Assembly: GCA_902803585.1 (NCBI GenBank) | Contig: CADCQO010000030.1 | Location: 1 to 19,312 of the forward strand | Direction: 5' to 3' | From: an uncultured Ruminococcus sp. | GTDB lineage: Bacteria > Bacillota > Clostridia > Oscillospirales > Acutalibacteraceae | DNA: 19,312 nucleotides | Shown: positions 6,649 through 14,345 of the stretch, piece after piece | Position numbering within the stretch: the stretch's first letter is position 1 | How the letters are laid out: each line of letters opens with the position of its first letter | Translations under genes and position numbers: made by a program | Notes under the pieces: model-generated | Told to the model about the DNA's origin: nothing | What the model saw: only the letters and a program-made list of their open reading frames with translations | Database searches by the model: none

Positions 6649-7430
6649 AGCTCTTTTAAAATTTCCAGTGCATTTTTATAGGCTATCTGCTCATGTTCAG
6701 CCGATGTCAGATCAAGCTGCATAAAAGACCTCACTTCCTGCTGAGGATCCCAGAGCGGAAAATCTGTTCCAAAAAGTATTCTGCCAGCACCGTAGCCGTG
6801 TATGTAGTTTGATGTTTGTTCAGGCGGTAAAAACATAGTTGTGCTTGAAATATCCAGAAAACAATTTGTTTCCTTCAAAATATCAAAAGCCTCCCTAAAC
6901 AAAGACCACCCACCAAGATGTGCCGCAATTATTTGTAAGCGAGGAAAATCCTGAATGACTTTTTTCAGACGGCGAGGATGCGAATAGTCAAAACGATTGT
7001 CTCCGCAGTGTACAAGAAGAGGAATCTTTTCCTGAATATAATCAAAAACCTCGTACAAACGCTTATCGTCTGTGTTGAATTGTTGAGTATCAGGATGCAG
7101 CTTGATACCGCACAAACCCGACTGTATAATAAATGCAGCTTCGTCTATCAGGTTTTCAGCATCAGGGTGGACTGTTCCGAAACCATAAAATTCTTTATGG
7201 GTGCGAACTTCATCTGATATAAACTGGTTGATGTGTCTTACTTGATCGGGTTTGGTTGCCACTGGCAGAAGGACAAAACGTGATATACCTGCTGCTTTGC
7301 CTGCTGATAACAATACTTCACTTGTACCTTTAAAAGCGGGCGTAATATGGTAGAAATCGCCGGTAGCTTTGGTTGCTTTTCCGGCGATTTTCTCAGGATA
7401 AATGTGTGCATGAAAGTCGATAATTTCCAT
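6645..7430 (-). CDS. TIM-barrel metal-dependent hydrolase (amidohydrolase superfamily, COG2159-like)
   Basis: A 261-residue protein of the amidohydrolase-2 type. The N-terminal IDFHAHIYP supplies metal ligands H7 and H9. Further conserved positions are GIKLHP (K110/H112), LLVHCGD (H141), IIAAHLGG (H171) and the C-terminal FGTDFPLW aspartate (D223). Such enzymes are zinc/manganese hydrolases or non-oxidative decarboxylases acting on small organic acids; the reaction here is not predictable. It starts one base after the LysR gene ends and is the last gene of the methionine-to-cysteine operon, with no terminator visible before the next promoter. It may process a sulfur-containing metabolite, but that rests only on position. 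Confidence 0.85.
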   Translation of the reverse strand: MEIIDFHAHIYPEKIAGKATKATGDFYHITPAFKGTSEVLLSAGKAAGISRFVLLPVATKPDQVRHINQFISDEVRTHKEFYGFGTVHPDAENLIDEAAFIIQSGLCGIKLHPDTQQFNTDDKRLYEVFDYIQEKIPLLVHCGDNRFDYSHPRRLKKVIQDFPRLQIIAAHLGGWSLFREAFDILKETNCFLDISSTTMFLPPEQTSNYIHGYGAGRILFGTDFPLWDPQQEVRSFMQLDLTSAEHEQIAYKNALEILKEL

Positions 7431-7431
7431 T

Positions 7432-8349
7432 TCAAACTCCCAGATATTTTTTTAGTTCTTCAATATAAAGATTGCCTACCTGACTGATTTGGATATTCTT
7501 TTTTACGATGTAGCCTATCTTCATTTTACTGCTTGGGTGCTCATCATCAGGTTCATAAGGAACAGCGGTAAAATCACCACCATTCAGTTCTTCACAGATA
7601 ATTCCTGAACAAAGTGTATAACCGTTCAATCCTACCATCAGATTGAGCATAGTTGCTCTGTCGGTAGCTTTAATGGTACGGGGATATTGATTACTGCTGA
7701 GGATCTCTTCGTCAAAATACATAGAACCGCTTCCTCCTTGCTCAAAGGAAAGGCTTGGATAATCGACCAGTTCCTCAAATCGAATACTTTTGTTTTTGGC
7801 AAGGGGGTGTCCCTTCCATAAATAAACATATGCGTCGCAGGTAATCAGTTCATGAAACTGAAGGCGATTGGTACGCAGGAGCTTTGTCAAAAGAGGAACA
7901 TTAAAGTCACTCAGATATAAAATACCAATTTCACTTTTAAGATTGCTTACGTCATCTATCACCTTCTGTGTCCGTACTTCCCTCAAAGCAAACTCGTATT
8001 CGTCTGTACTGAGTTTTTTCACCAATTCCACAAAACTCTTGACAGCAAATGAATAATGCTGTGTGGAAACAGCAAATTTCTTTTTCAAGTTTCCGGTATC
8101 TCCATACCGCTCAATAATTGTTTCATATTGACGATACAGTTCACGGGCATGGGAAATAAATTCCATTCCGTCACTCGTAAGTGTTACACCCTTGCCGCTG
8201 CGATGAAATATCGTGATTTTCAGTTCTTTTTCCAATTCCCTGACAGATTCCGTCAAAGATGGCTGGGAAATATATAATACTTCGCTTGCCTTGTTGAAAG
8301 AACCCTGTTCAGAAATAGTAATCACATAATGTATTTGCTGTAATGTCAT
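7432..8349 (-). CDS. LysR-family transcriptional regulator, probable sulfur amino acid regulator
   Basis: A 305-residue regulator with an N-terminal winged helix-turn-helix (GSFNKASEVLYISQPSLTES, residues about 16-35) followed by the linker helix and a periplasmic-binding-protein-like effector domain. LysR proteins such as CysL, CmbR and CysB control cysteine and methionine genes and commonly respond to O-acetylserine or sulfide. It lies within the mccA-side of the operon, nine bases after the mccA stop and one base before the hydrolase start, so it is co-expressed with the pathway. Palindromes of T-N11-A type near the cysK and transporter promoters are candidate binding sites. The assignment to sulfur regulation is by context. 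Confidence 0.92.
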   Translation of the reverse strand: MTLQQIHYVITISEQGSFNKASEVLYISQPSLTESVRELEKELKITIFHRSGKGVTLTSDGMEFISHARELYRQYETIIERYGDTGNLKKKFAVSTQHYSFAVKSFVELVKKLSTDEYEFALREVRTQKVIDDVSNLKSEIGILYLSDFNVPLLTKLLRTNRLQFHELITCDAYVYLWKGHPLAKNKSIRFEELVDYPSLSFEQGGSGSMYFDEEILSSNQYPRTIKATDRATMLNLMVGLNGYTLCSGIICEELNGGDFTAVPYEPDDEHPSSKMKIGYIVKKNIQISQVGNLYIEELKKYLGV

Positions 8350-8358
8350 AATATCGTC

Positions 8359-9270
8359 CTATTCATATAAATTCTTGGTAAAATATCTGTCGCCACGATC
8401 AGGAAGGATAATGACAATATTACCCCTTGCACCATCACCAATAAGCTTTTTAGCCGCTGCAAGTGCTGCACCGGAAGAAGAACCCGCAAAGATTCCTTCT
8501 CTTCTGGCAAGCTGTCTTGCTTCTTCAAAAGCCTCTGAATCGGTTATTTTTACGACCTTATCCACCAGCGACATATCCATTGTATCCGCAATGAAATCGT
8601 TGCCTATCCCCTCTATGTCATAGTCACCATGTTCACCGCCGCCCATTGTAGAACCAACAGGATCAGCAAGCACACCAACAACATTACTGTTTTTTTCCTT
8701 AAGATATTTCACAACACCCGTGTATGTACCACCGCTTCCTGCACCTGCTACAAAATAATCAATACGGCCCTCAAGATCTTCATGGATTTCTTTGCCGGTT
8801 GTTTCATAGTGAGCTAATGGGTTAGCAGGATTTTTAAACTGTTCCAAGGTTACAGCATCAGGAGTAGATTTCCTTATTTCTTCTGCTTTTGCCCATGCTC
8901 CTAACATACCACCTTCACGAGGAGTGTTAACAATATCAGCGCCTAATGCTTTCAGAAGAGTCTGTTTCTCCTGTGAAAACTTATCCGGTACAACAAATAT
9001 AATACGATATCCCCTGTTCAATGCTGCAAAGGCAATACCCAATCCTGTGTTGCCCGCTGTCGCTTCAACAATTGTACTGCCTTTTTTCAGCACACCGCGC
9101 CTTTCAGCATCGTCAATCATATATTTTCCTGTTCTGTCCTTTACGCTGCCGGAAGGATTGGCAAGTTCCAGCTTTGCGTAAAGGCTTACCCCATCAGGTA
9201 AATCAAGATGATTCAGTTTTACCAGGGGCGTATGACCAATCAATTGCTGCATATCCTCATAAAGTGCCAT
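8359..9270 (-). CDS. mccA: PLP-dependent cysteine synthase/cystathionine beta-synthase, probable MccA
   Basis: A 303-residue fold-type II PLP enzyme. The Schiff-base lysine is K44 in NPSGSVKDR, the active-site loop is TAGNTG (71-76), and a glycine-rich phosphate loop AGSGGTYTG is present. By itself it could be a second CysK. The companion gene mccB directly upstream, the loop TAGNTG instead of CysK's TSGNTG, and the presence of a canonical cysK in the same cluster argue for MccA. MccA condenses homocysteine with O-acetylserine (or activated serine) to cystathionine in reverse transsulfuration. GAGGA precedes ATG 9270 by five bases, and only two bases separate it from the mccB stop. The TIGR-type distinction between MccA and CysK should be confirmed by phylogeny. 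Confidence 0.85.
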   Translation of the reverse strand: MALYEDMQQLIGHTPLVKLNHLDLPDGVSLYAKLELANPSGSVKDRTGKYMIDDAERRGVLKKGSTIVEATAGNTGLGIAFAALNRGYRIIFVVPDKFSQEKQTLLKALGADIVNTPREGGMLGAWAKAEEIRKSTPDAVTLEQFKNPANPLAHYETTGKEIHEDLEGRIDYFVAGAGSGGTYTGVVKYLKEKNSNVVGVLADPVGSTMGGGEHGDYDIEGIGNDFIADTMDMSLVDKVVKITDSEAFEEARQLARREGIFAGSSSGAALAAAKKLIGDGARGNIVIILPDRGDRYFTKNLYE

Positions 9271-9272
9271 AG

Positions 9273-10433
9273 TTATTCCTCGCTTTCTGCAATCGCCTGT
9301 GAGATGTCATCGAGAATATCGTCAATATTTTCAATACCAATAGATAAACGGATCAATCCGTCTGTAATGCCTATACGCTGACGTACTTCATAAGGAATAG
9401 AAGCATGTGTCATGCTGGCAGGATGGCATACAAGGCTTTCTACGCCGCCAAGACTTTCAGCAAGAGCAACCAGTTTCAGGGATTTGAAGAAAGTATTGAT
9501 ATTGTAGTTTTTATGCAGTTCAAAGGAAATCATTGCACCGCCATTTTTAGCCTGTTTTCTGTTAATTTCATATCCCTGTGCATCAGGAAGTCCAGGATAG
9601 TAGACCTTTTTGACAGCTTTATGGTCACTCAGAAATTTTGCCGCTTTTTCAGCATTTTCAACATGACGGTCAAGACGTACACTTAAGGTTTTGATACCAC
9701 GAATCAGTAAAAAGCTGTCAAACGGTCCAAGTACACCTCCGGTAGAATTCTGGATAAAGGCTATTTTCTTCGCCAGTTCATCGTCTTTTACAACTACCAG
9801 ACCTGCTACCACATCGCTATGACCGCCAAGATATTTTGTTGCGCTATGAATGACAATATCTGTTCCCAGTTCAAGCGGTCTTTGCAGATAAGGTGTCATA
9901 AAGGTATTATCTACGATAGATAAAATACCGTATTTTGCAGCAAGACGGGCAACTGAGCCAAGATCCGTAACTGTAAGCAGTGGATTAGCAGGACTTTCTA
10001 CCAGAATCGCTTTGACATCACTTGTTATTTTCTTTTCCAGTTCTGCAAGATTGGTTGTGTCCTCAATAGAATAACCGATTCCAAAGCGATTAAATACCTT
10101 ATCCAGTACACGGAATGTTCCTCCGTAAACATTGCTTGAAATCAAAATACGGTCACCGGATTGGAACAGGCTTAGTACCGCTGTAATGGCTGCCATACCT
10201 GAAGCAAAAGCAAAACCTGACGTGCCCCCTTCCAATTCTGCAATCAACGCTTCTAAAGCGGCACGGGTAGGATTGCCTGTTCTTGAGTATTCCCAGCGGG
10301 GTGTTTCACCAAGACCACTCTGTTCATAGGTAGAAGTCTGATAAATCGGTACGTTAACTGCTTTTGTGTATTCGTCTCCGTAAATTCCGCCGTGAATCAG
10401 TGCGGATTCAATTTTCTTATATTCTGACATCAT
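9273..10433 (-). CDS. mccB: Cystathionine gamma-lyase / gamma-synthase family enzyme, probable MccB
   Basis: A 386-residue Cys/Met-metabolism PLP enzyme. Family landmarks are YSRTGNPT (49-56), the SGMAAI segment (78-83), SIVDNTF with the cofactor-binding aspartate (about 175), and the Schiff-base lysine K200 in SATKYLGGHSD. MccB splits cystathionine to cysteine, 2-oxobutyrate and ammonia. Its pairing with mccA and position after luxS indicate the lyase rather than the synthase role. Note that the 2-oxobutyrate it makes is a potential 2-oxoacid substrate for a ferredoxin oxidoreductase like the one encoded further along. AAGGAG lies six bases before ATG 10433, and ATG 10430 is an equally placed alternative. 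Confidence 0.9.
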   Translation of the reverse strand: MMSEYKKIESALIHGGIYGDEYTKAVNVPIYQTSTYEQSGLGETPRWEYSRTGNPTRAALEALIAELEGGTSGFAFASGMAAITAVLSLFQSGDRILISSNVYGGTFRVLDKVFNRFGIGYSIEDTTNLAELEKKITSDVKAILVESPANPLLTVTDLGSVARLAAKYGILSIVDNTFMTPYLQRPLELGTDIVIHSATKYLGGHSDVVAGLVVVKDDELAKKIAFIQNSTGGVLGPFDSFLLIRGIKTLSVRLDRHVENAEKAAKFLSDHKAVKKVYYPGLPDAQGYEINRKQAKNGGAMISFELHKNYNINTFFKSLKLVALAESLGGVESLVCHPASMTHASIPYEVRQRIGITDGLIRLSIGIENIDDILDDISQAIAESEE

Positions 10434-10436
10434 TCA

Positions 10437-10898
10437 TTACTCCTTATATTTCAAATCATGCTCAGTAAGTGTTTTCAACCATTTTAACGCATCTTTAGCC
10501 GTGTGTTTTGCTGCTGGAAGGTTATGTTCCAGATAATTTCCGCATTCTTCTTTTTTGCTGCCAGGAATTTCTCCTTCAAAATCAGCAGCAAAGCGAAATG
10601 CTTCATATACTAAGGAAATCGTCTGCCGAGGGGACAGCGTATCCCTCACAAGAACGTAAAATCCCGTCCGGCAACCCATCGGTCCTACATAAATAATCGA
10701 ATCAGCATATTCACTGTTGCGCAGGTATGTAGCAAGAAGATGTTCCAGTGTATGCTGTTCTCCGTTGTCCATGTAATCACCGCCGTTTGGCTTTTTCATT
10801 CGTATGTCGTATGTAACGATATCACCATCAATGCGGGAAATATACATACCTTTCTCTAAAATATCATGATTAACAGTAAAACTTGCTATTTTCTGCAT
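10437..10898 (-). CDS. luxS: S-ribosylhomocysteine lyase LuxS
   Basis: A 153-residue LuxS that cleaves S-ribosylhomocysteine to homocysteine and the autoinducer-2 precursor. Zinc ligands are H49 and H53 in HTLEH plus C119 in KKEECGN; the catalytic cysteine is C76 in MGCRTGFY. ATG 10898 was chosen over a longer reading to 10955 because GGAGG stands six bases upstream, the start overlaps the metK stop (TAATG), and the resulting length is normal. It supplies homocysteine to MccA. The nucleosidase (Pfs/MtnN) that makes its substrate is not encoded in this window. Confidence 0.96.
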   Translation of the reverse strand: MQKIASFTVNHDILEKGMYISRIDGDIVTYDIRMKKPNGGDYMDNGEQHTLEHLLATYLRNSEYADSIIYVGPMGCRTGFYVLVRDTLSPRQTISLVYEAFRFAADFEGEIPGSKKEECGNYLEHNLPAAKHTAKDALKWLKTLTEHDLKYKE

Positions 10899-12079
10899 TA
10901 CACTGCCTCCTTCACATATTGCTGCAGCTGAACAGACAAATCCGTCCTTTCCCATGGCAAGTCAAGGTCAGACCTTCCAAAATGGCCATAAGAAGCTGTC
11001 TGTGTATAAATCGGACGCTGTAAGTCGAAACGCTCAATGATTTTTGACGGACGGAGGTCAACTGTATTTTCAATTGCATTTTTCAGAATATCGTCAGATG
11101 CTTTTCCCGTACCAAAAGTATTGACCAGAACAGAAACAGGTGAAGCAACGCCGATAGCATAAGCAAGCTGTATTTCCGCTTTTTCAGCAAGCCCTGCCCA
11201 AACAATATTTTTTGCCAGGTATCTTGCCGCATAAGCTGCACTGCGGTCAACCTTTGTAGGATCTTTACCAGAAAAAGCACCGCCGCCGTGAGCTGCCGCT
11301 CCACCGTAAGTATCCACAATAATCTTTCTTCCCGTCAGTCCGCTGTCTCCGACAGGTCCTCCGATGACAAACCGTCCTGTCGGATTGACGAGAACTGTAA
11401 AATTATCATCCTGCCATTGTATGGGAATACTCGGTTTGATAACATATTGAATGAGATCTTTTCGTATCTGTTCCTGTGTAACGTCCGGATCATGCTGTGT
11501 GGATATCAGAACTGTATCAATCCCTACAGGCTTACCGTCCCTATATTTAACCGAAACCTGCGTTTTTCCATCTGGTCGCAGATAAGAAAGCGTTCCGTTT
11601 TCTCTGACTTCCGTCAGTCTTTTAGACAGTTTATGTGCTAATGAAATTGCCAGCGGCATCAATTCTTCTGTTTCATTGACTGCATAACCAAACATCATTC
11701 CTTGATCGCCAGCTCCAAGATCACTTTCCGATTTACCACGATTTTCCAATGCTTCGTCAACTCCTTGTGCGATATCCGGAGACTGCTGATCGATCAATTG
11801 GATAATTCTGACAGAATGCCCATCAAATCCAAGCTCTGCCCGATTGTAGCCAATACTATTGATAGTCTGTCTTACAATCTTCTCTATTTCAACATTGGCT
11901 ATTGAGGAAATTTCTCCTGCCAGTACAACAGTGTTGTTTTTTACAACCGCTTCTACAGCAATACGGGCATTTTTATCCTCTTTGAGGTACGCATCCAGAA
12001 TGGCATCAGAAATCATATCGCAAACTTTGTCGGGGTGTCCTTTTGTAACAGATTCTGATGTAAAAATGTATTCTTTCAT
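10898..12079 (-). CDS. metK: S-adenosylmethionine synthetase
   Basis: A 393-residue enzyme making SAM from methionine and ATP. Signatures are GHPDKVCD at the N-terminus (H15), GAGDQGMMFGYA near residue 120, and GGGAFSGKDPTKVDRSAAYAARY near 265-287. It starts three bases after the methyltransferase stop and overlaps luxS by one base. Placing metK in the cysteine operon puts the first step of methionine-to-cysteine conversion under the upstream attenuator. If this is the only metK, SAM synthesis must also be possible under cysteine-replete conditions, so a second copy or leaky read-through is expected. Confidence 0.97.
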   Translation of the reverse strand: MKEYIFTSESVTKGHPDKVCDMISDAILDAYLKEDKNARIAVEAVVKNNTVVLAGEISSIANVEIEKIVRQTINSIGYNRAELGFDGHSVRIIQLIDQQSPDIAQGVDEALENRGKSESDLGAGDQGMMFGYAVNETEELMPLAISLAHKLSKRLTEVRENGTLSYLRPDGKTQVSVKYRDGKPVGIDTVLISTQHDPDVTQEQIRKDLIQYVIKPSIPIQWQDDNFTVLVNPTGRFVIGGPVGDSGLTGRKIIVDTYGGAAAHGGGAFSGKDPTKVDRSAAYAARYLAKNIVWAGLAEKAEIQLAYAIGVASPVSVLVNTFGTGKASDDILKNAIENTVDLRPSKIIERFDLQRPIYTQTASYGHFGRSDLDLPWERTDLSVQLQQYVKEAV

Positions 12080-12082
12080 TTT

Positions 12083-12991
12083 TTATCCTTCTCCTTTGTA
12101 AGCTAACACAAAATTGATATTTTCAAAAGCACTGATATCGTCATCTCTGTTTTGGAAATAGTGCTGTTGTATCATCTGTGGTGTTTCATGTTCTTCAATA
12201 GCAAAACCGTGTCTTTCAAGAGCTGTAAATATTTCTTTGTAAGAATAACCATGCAGCATCTTTTCTCCGAGCTTTTCCGTAATGCCTGCAAGTGTGTGTA
12301 CACGTTCGGCATTTTGCTTTCTTAGTGTTGTTTCATCAGGATAGTCAAATACGATTCTTCCTTCTGTTTTACACAACTTTCCGATTTTCTCAATGGTCTG
12401 CTCAAAAACAGACAACTTCAGATAATACGAAACTCCCAGAATAGCAAAAAAGGAAGGAAGTGAAGGATTAAATCCTGATTCCAGTAATTTTTCACTCATA
12501 TCGTCCTTTGAAAAGTCTATAGGGATAAATGTAAGGTTGGACGGAATGTTCCACTCAAGTTCACGGATTCTTTCCTGTTTATATCTTCCTGTATCCGGAT
12601 GATCAAGCTCAAATATCCTGATATTCGGATTGTCATTCCGAAAAGCAAAGGTATCCATTCCTGCTCCGCATATTACATACTGACATACACCATATTTCTC
12701 AGCAAATTGTACGAGTTTCTGTTCAGCAAATGCGATTCGCGAAAGCGGTATCGGTGTAATGTAGCGATTAAGTGTATGAACAATTCGTTCCGGATCAAAA
12801 CTATAGTTTTTGTCCGATATATCTGTTTCAAAATCATTTTGTATCAACTGACCTATTTTTTCAAATTCATCTCTGCCCATCAGATCATAAGCAAGGTAAT
12901 CATCAAATATCTTTTTTCGTCCGACATTTGAATGGTAGGCACGGGCAAAAGAACAAAGTTTTGCAGTGATACTTTCTTGTGCTGCTATCAT
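12083..12991 (-). CDS. SAM-dependent methyltransferase, leucine-carboxyl-methyltransferase (LCM)-like family
   Basis: A 302-residue methyltransferase. The SAM-binding motif VICGAGMDTFAFR lies at residues about 106-118 and the acidic FELDHP strand at 127-132, both typical of the LCM/PPM family of small O-methyltransferases. ATG 12991 has AAGGAG seven bases upstream. A longer in-frame reading from GTG 13087 would run through the terminator and is rejected. The gene occupies the place of yrrT in the B. subtilis methionine-to-cysteine operon but appears to belong to a different methyltransferase family. Its likely job in context is to consume SAM and yield S-adenosylhomocysteine; the methyl acceptor is unknown. 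Confidence 0.88.
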   Translation of the reverse strand: MIAAQESITAKLCSFARAYHSNVGRKKIFDDYLAYDLMGRDEFEKIGQLIQNDFETDISDKNYSFDPERIVHTLNRYITPIPLSRIAFAEQKLVQFAEKYGVCQYVICGAGMDTFAFRNDNPNIRIFELDHPDTGRYKQERIRELEWNIPSNLTFIPIDFSKDDMSEKLLESGFNPSLPSFFAILGVSYYLKLSVFEQTIEKIGKLCKTEGRIVFDYPDETTLRKQNAERVHTLAGITEKLGEKMLHGYSYKEIFTALERHGFAIEEHETPQMIQQHYFQNRDDDISAFENINFVLAYKGEG

Positions 12992-13009
12992 ATATTTCTC
13001 CTTTCTGAC

Positions 13010-13051
13010 AAAAAAACCGTCTGCACTGCACAAAAGGCATACAGACGGCTT
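13010..13051 (-). terminator. Intrinsic terminator (attenuator) between CCCMCC leader and methyltransferase operon
   Basis: The minus strand has CCGTCTG (13048-13042), an 18-base inner part with a smaller TGC/GCA pairing, then CAGACGG (13023-13017) and seven T residues (13016-13010). It ends 18 bases before the methyltransferase start. Its 5' arm with flank (AAGCCGTCTGT, 13051-13041) can instead pair with ACAGACAGCTT (13104-13094), the last codons of the leader peptide, at 10 of 11 positions. The two structures are mutually exclusive. Confidence 0.88.
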
Positions 13052-13089
13052 TGATAGAAAATCTGTTTTACGGATTACATAAAACACCC

Positions 13090-13215
13090 CTACAAGCTGT
13101 CTGTGTCACTACAACACATACAGCAACAAACAAAGGGCGCAGAAACGCTGCCGGAAACAAAAACAATGTTTTCAGCAAATATATTATTTACCTGTACATT
13201 ACTGCGAATTTTCAT
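13090..13215 (-). CDS. Cysteine leader peptide with CCCMCC run (41 residues)
   Basis: AGAGGT lies seven bases before ATG 13215, and the gene stops at TAG 13090. The first 28 residues are ordinary. They are followed by SAPFVCCCMCC and then SDTDSL. Five Cys codons within six make this a sensitive reporter of Cys-tRNA charging. A ribosome stalled on the first Cys codons would leave the codons for TDSL free to pair with the terminator's 5' arm and allow read-through. A ribosome reaching the stop would cover them and let the terminator form. The gene lies between cysK and the methyltransferase-metK-luxS-mcc operon, whose end product is cysteine. A longer in-frame reading to 13374 overlaps cysK and has no matching start signal. 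Confidence 0.8.
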   Translation of the reverse strand: MKIRSNVQVNNIFAENIVFVSGSVSAPFVCCCMCCSDTDSL

Positions 13216-13237
13216 TTTGGTTACCTCTATTCTGATA

Positions 13238-14161
13238 TTATACTGAAAAAATAGGCGTAGAAAGATATCTTTCACCTGTATCGGGCAATATTGCGACGAT
13301 AACTTTTCCCCTGTTTTCCGGACGTTCTGCAAGCTGTTTTGCTGCCCATACCGCAGCACCTGATGAAATACCAACTAACAATCCCTCTTTTTGTGCAAGA
13401 GTCCTGCCAATTACAAAAGCATCTTCATTAGACACTTTTATCACTTCATCGTAGACATCTGTGTTCAGTGTTTTTGGAATAAAACCTGCACCGATGCCCT
13501 GTATTTTATGAGGACCAGGTTTTTCTCCTGACAACACGGCCGATCCTGCTGGCTCAACAGCTACTATTTTTACTGCCGGATTTTTTCCTTTCAGAAACTT
13601 TCCCACACCGGAAACAGTACCGCCCGTACCTACTCCTGCTACAAAGATATTTACCCTTCCATCGGTATCTTTCCAGATTTCCGGACCCGTTGTGTCAAAA
13701 TGTACTTTCGGATTAGCATCGTTAGTAAACTGACTGGGAATAAAACTGTGTTTATGCAAGGCTGCTAACTCATGTGCTTTCTCAATAGCGCCCTTCATTC
13801 CTTTAACGCCTTCAGTCAGAACAACCTTTGCTCCATACGCCTTCAACAGATTTCTGCGTTCAATGCTCATAGTTTCCGGCATGGTAAGAATTACCTGATA
13901 TCCTCTTGCTGCGGCTACGGCAGCCAATCCGATACCTGTATTGCCGCTTGTAGGCTCAATAATAACAGATTCCGGCTTCAGTAATCCTTTCGCTTCTGCG
14001 TCTTCTATCATTGCTTTGGCAATTCTGTCTTTAACGCTTCCTGCTGGATTAAAATACTCAAGTTTCGCTAATACAGTAGTTCCGGTATCGCCGCTGATAG
14101 AATCAAGTTCCAAAAGAGGGGTTCTTCCGATTAAATCAGTGATTTTTTTGTATGTTCTCAT
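13238..14161 (-). CDS. cysK: Cysteine synthase A (O-acetylserine sulfhydrylase)
   Basis: A 307-residue fold-type II PLP enzyme that joins sulfide to O-acetylserine to make cysteine. The Schiff-base lysine is K44 in NPAGSVKDR, the substrate loop is TSGNTG (71-76), and the phosphate-binding loop is GVGTGGTVSG. It is closer to canonical CysK than the second enzyme of this type encoded at 8359-9270. AAGGAG stands before ATG 14161. Upstream are a consensus promoter, paired LysR-type palindromes and a ten-residue leader ending in Cys. No terminator is visible between it and the CCCMCC leader, so read-through into the methionine-to-cysteine operon is likely. Confidence 0.95.
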   Translation of the reverse strand: MRTYKKITDLIGRTPLLELDSISGDTGTTVLAKLEYFNPAGSVKDRIAKAMIEDAEAKGLLKPESVIIEPTSGNTGIGLAAVAAARGYQVILTMPETMSIERRNLLKAYGAKVVLTEGVKGMKGAIEKAHELAALHKHSFIPSQFTNDANPKVHFDTTGPEIWKDTDGRVNIFVAGVGTGGTVSGVGKFLKGKNPAVKIVAVEPAGSAVLSGEKPGPHKIQGIGAGFIPKTLNTDVYDEVIKVSNEDAFVIGRTLAQKEGLLVGISSGAAVWAAKQLAERPENRGKVIVAILPDTGERYLSTPIFSV

Positions 14162-14203
14162 TTGTTACTCTCCTTGGAATTCTTTGATTGATGAAAGGCA
14201 GCA

Positions 14204-14236
14204 TCAACATCGTTTTTGAGGGCATACAGCGTTCAT
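14204..14236 (-). CDS. Short leader peptide MNAVCPQKRC upstream of cysK
   Basis: AAGGAG stands eight bases before ATG 14236, an ideal signal, and the reading frame stops at TGA 14204 after ten codons. Two Cys codons occur (5 and 10), the second immediately before the stop. The next in-frame codons are TGC TGC. The stop lies in a six-pair hairpin (TTGATG/CATCAA, 14207-14188) without a T-run, so transcription termination is not indicated. A translational effect on cysK, which starts 42 bases on, is possible. The strong ribosome site is the main evidence that it is translated. Confidence 0.55.
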   Translation of the reverse strand: MNAVCPQKRC

Positions 14237-14299
14237 GATAAAATCTCCTTATTTATTTCTTAGTTTTCATATATAAATAGTAGGTTATCGCTGTACAGT

Positions 14300-14328
14300 A
14301 TTATCTCACTCTTTACCGATTTTGTCAA
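14300..14328 (-). promoter_or_regulatory. Sigma-A promoter of cysK
   Basis: On the minus strand a perfect -35 TTGACA (14328-14323), a 17-base spacer and a -10 GATAAT (14305-14300) are present. The predicted start is near 14293. This gives a 5' untranslated region of roughly 130 bases that contains the ten-residue leader. Confidence 0.85.
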
Positions 14329-14345
14329 GCACTTTATAGCGCTGA

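Noticed and set aside
13237..13242. TATAAT on the minus strand just before the CCCMCC leader, as an internal promoter
   Set aside because: No acceptable -35 at 16-18 bases, and the start would fall right at the ribosome site. It also overlaps the cysK stop codon. Read-through from cysK is the simpler explanation, although a weak promoter cannot be excluded.
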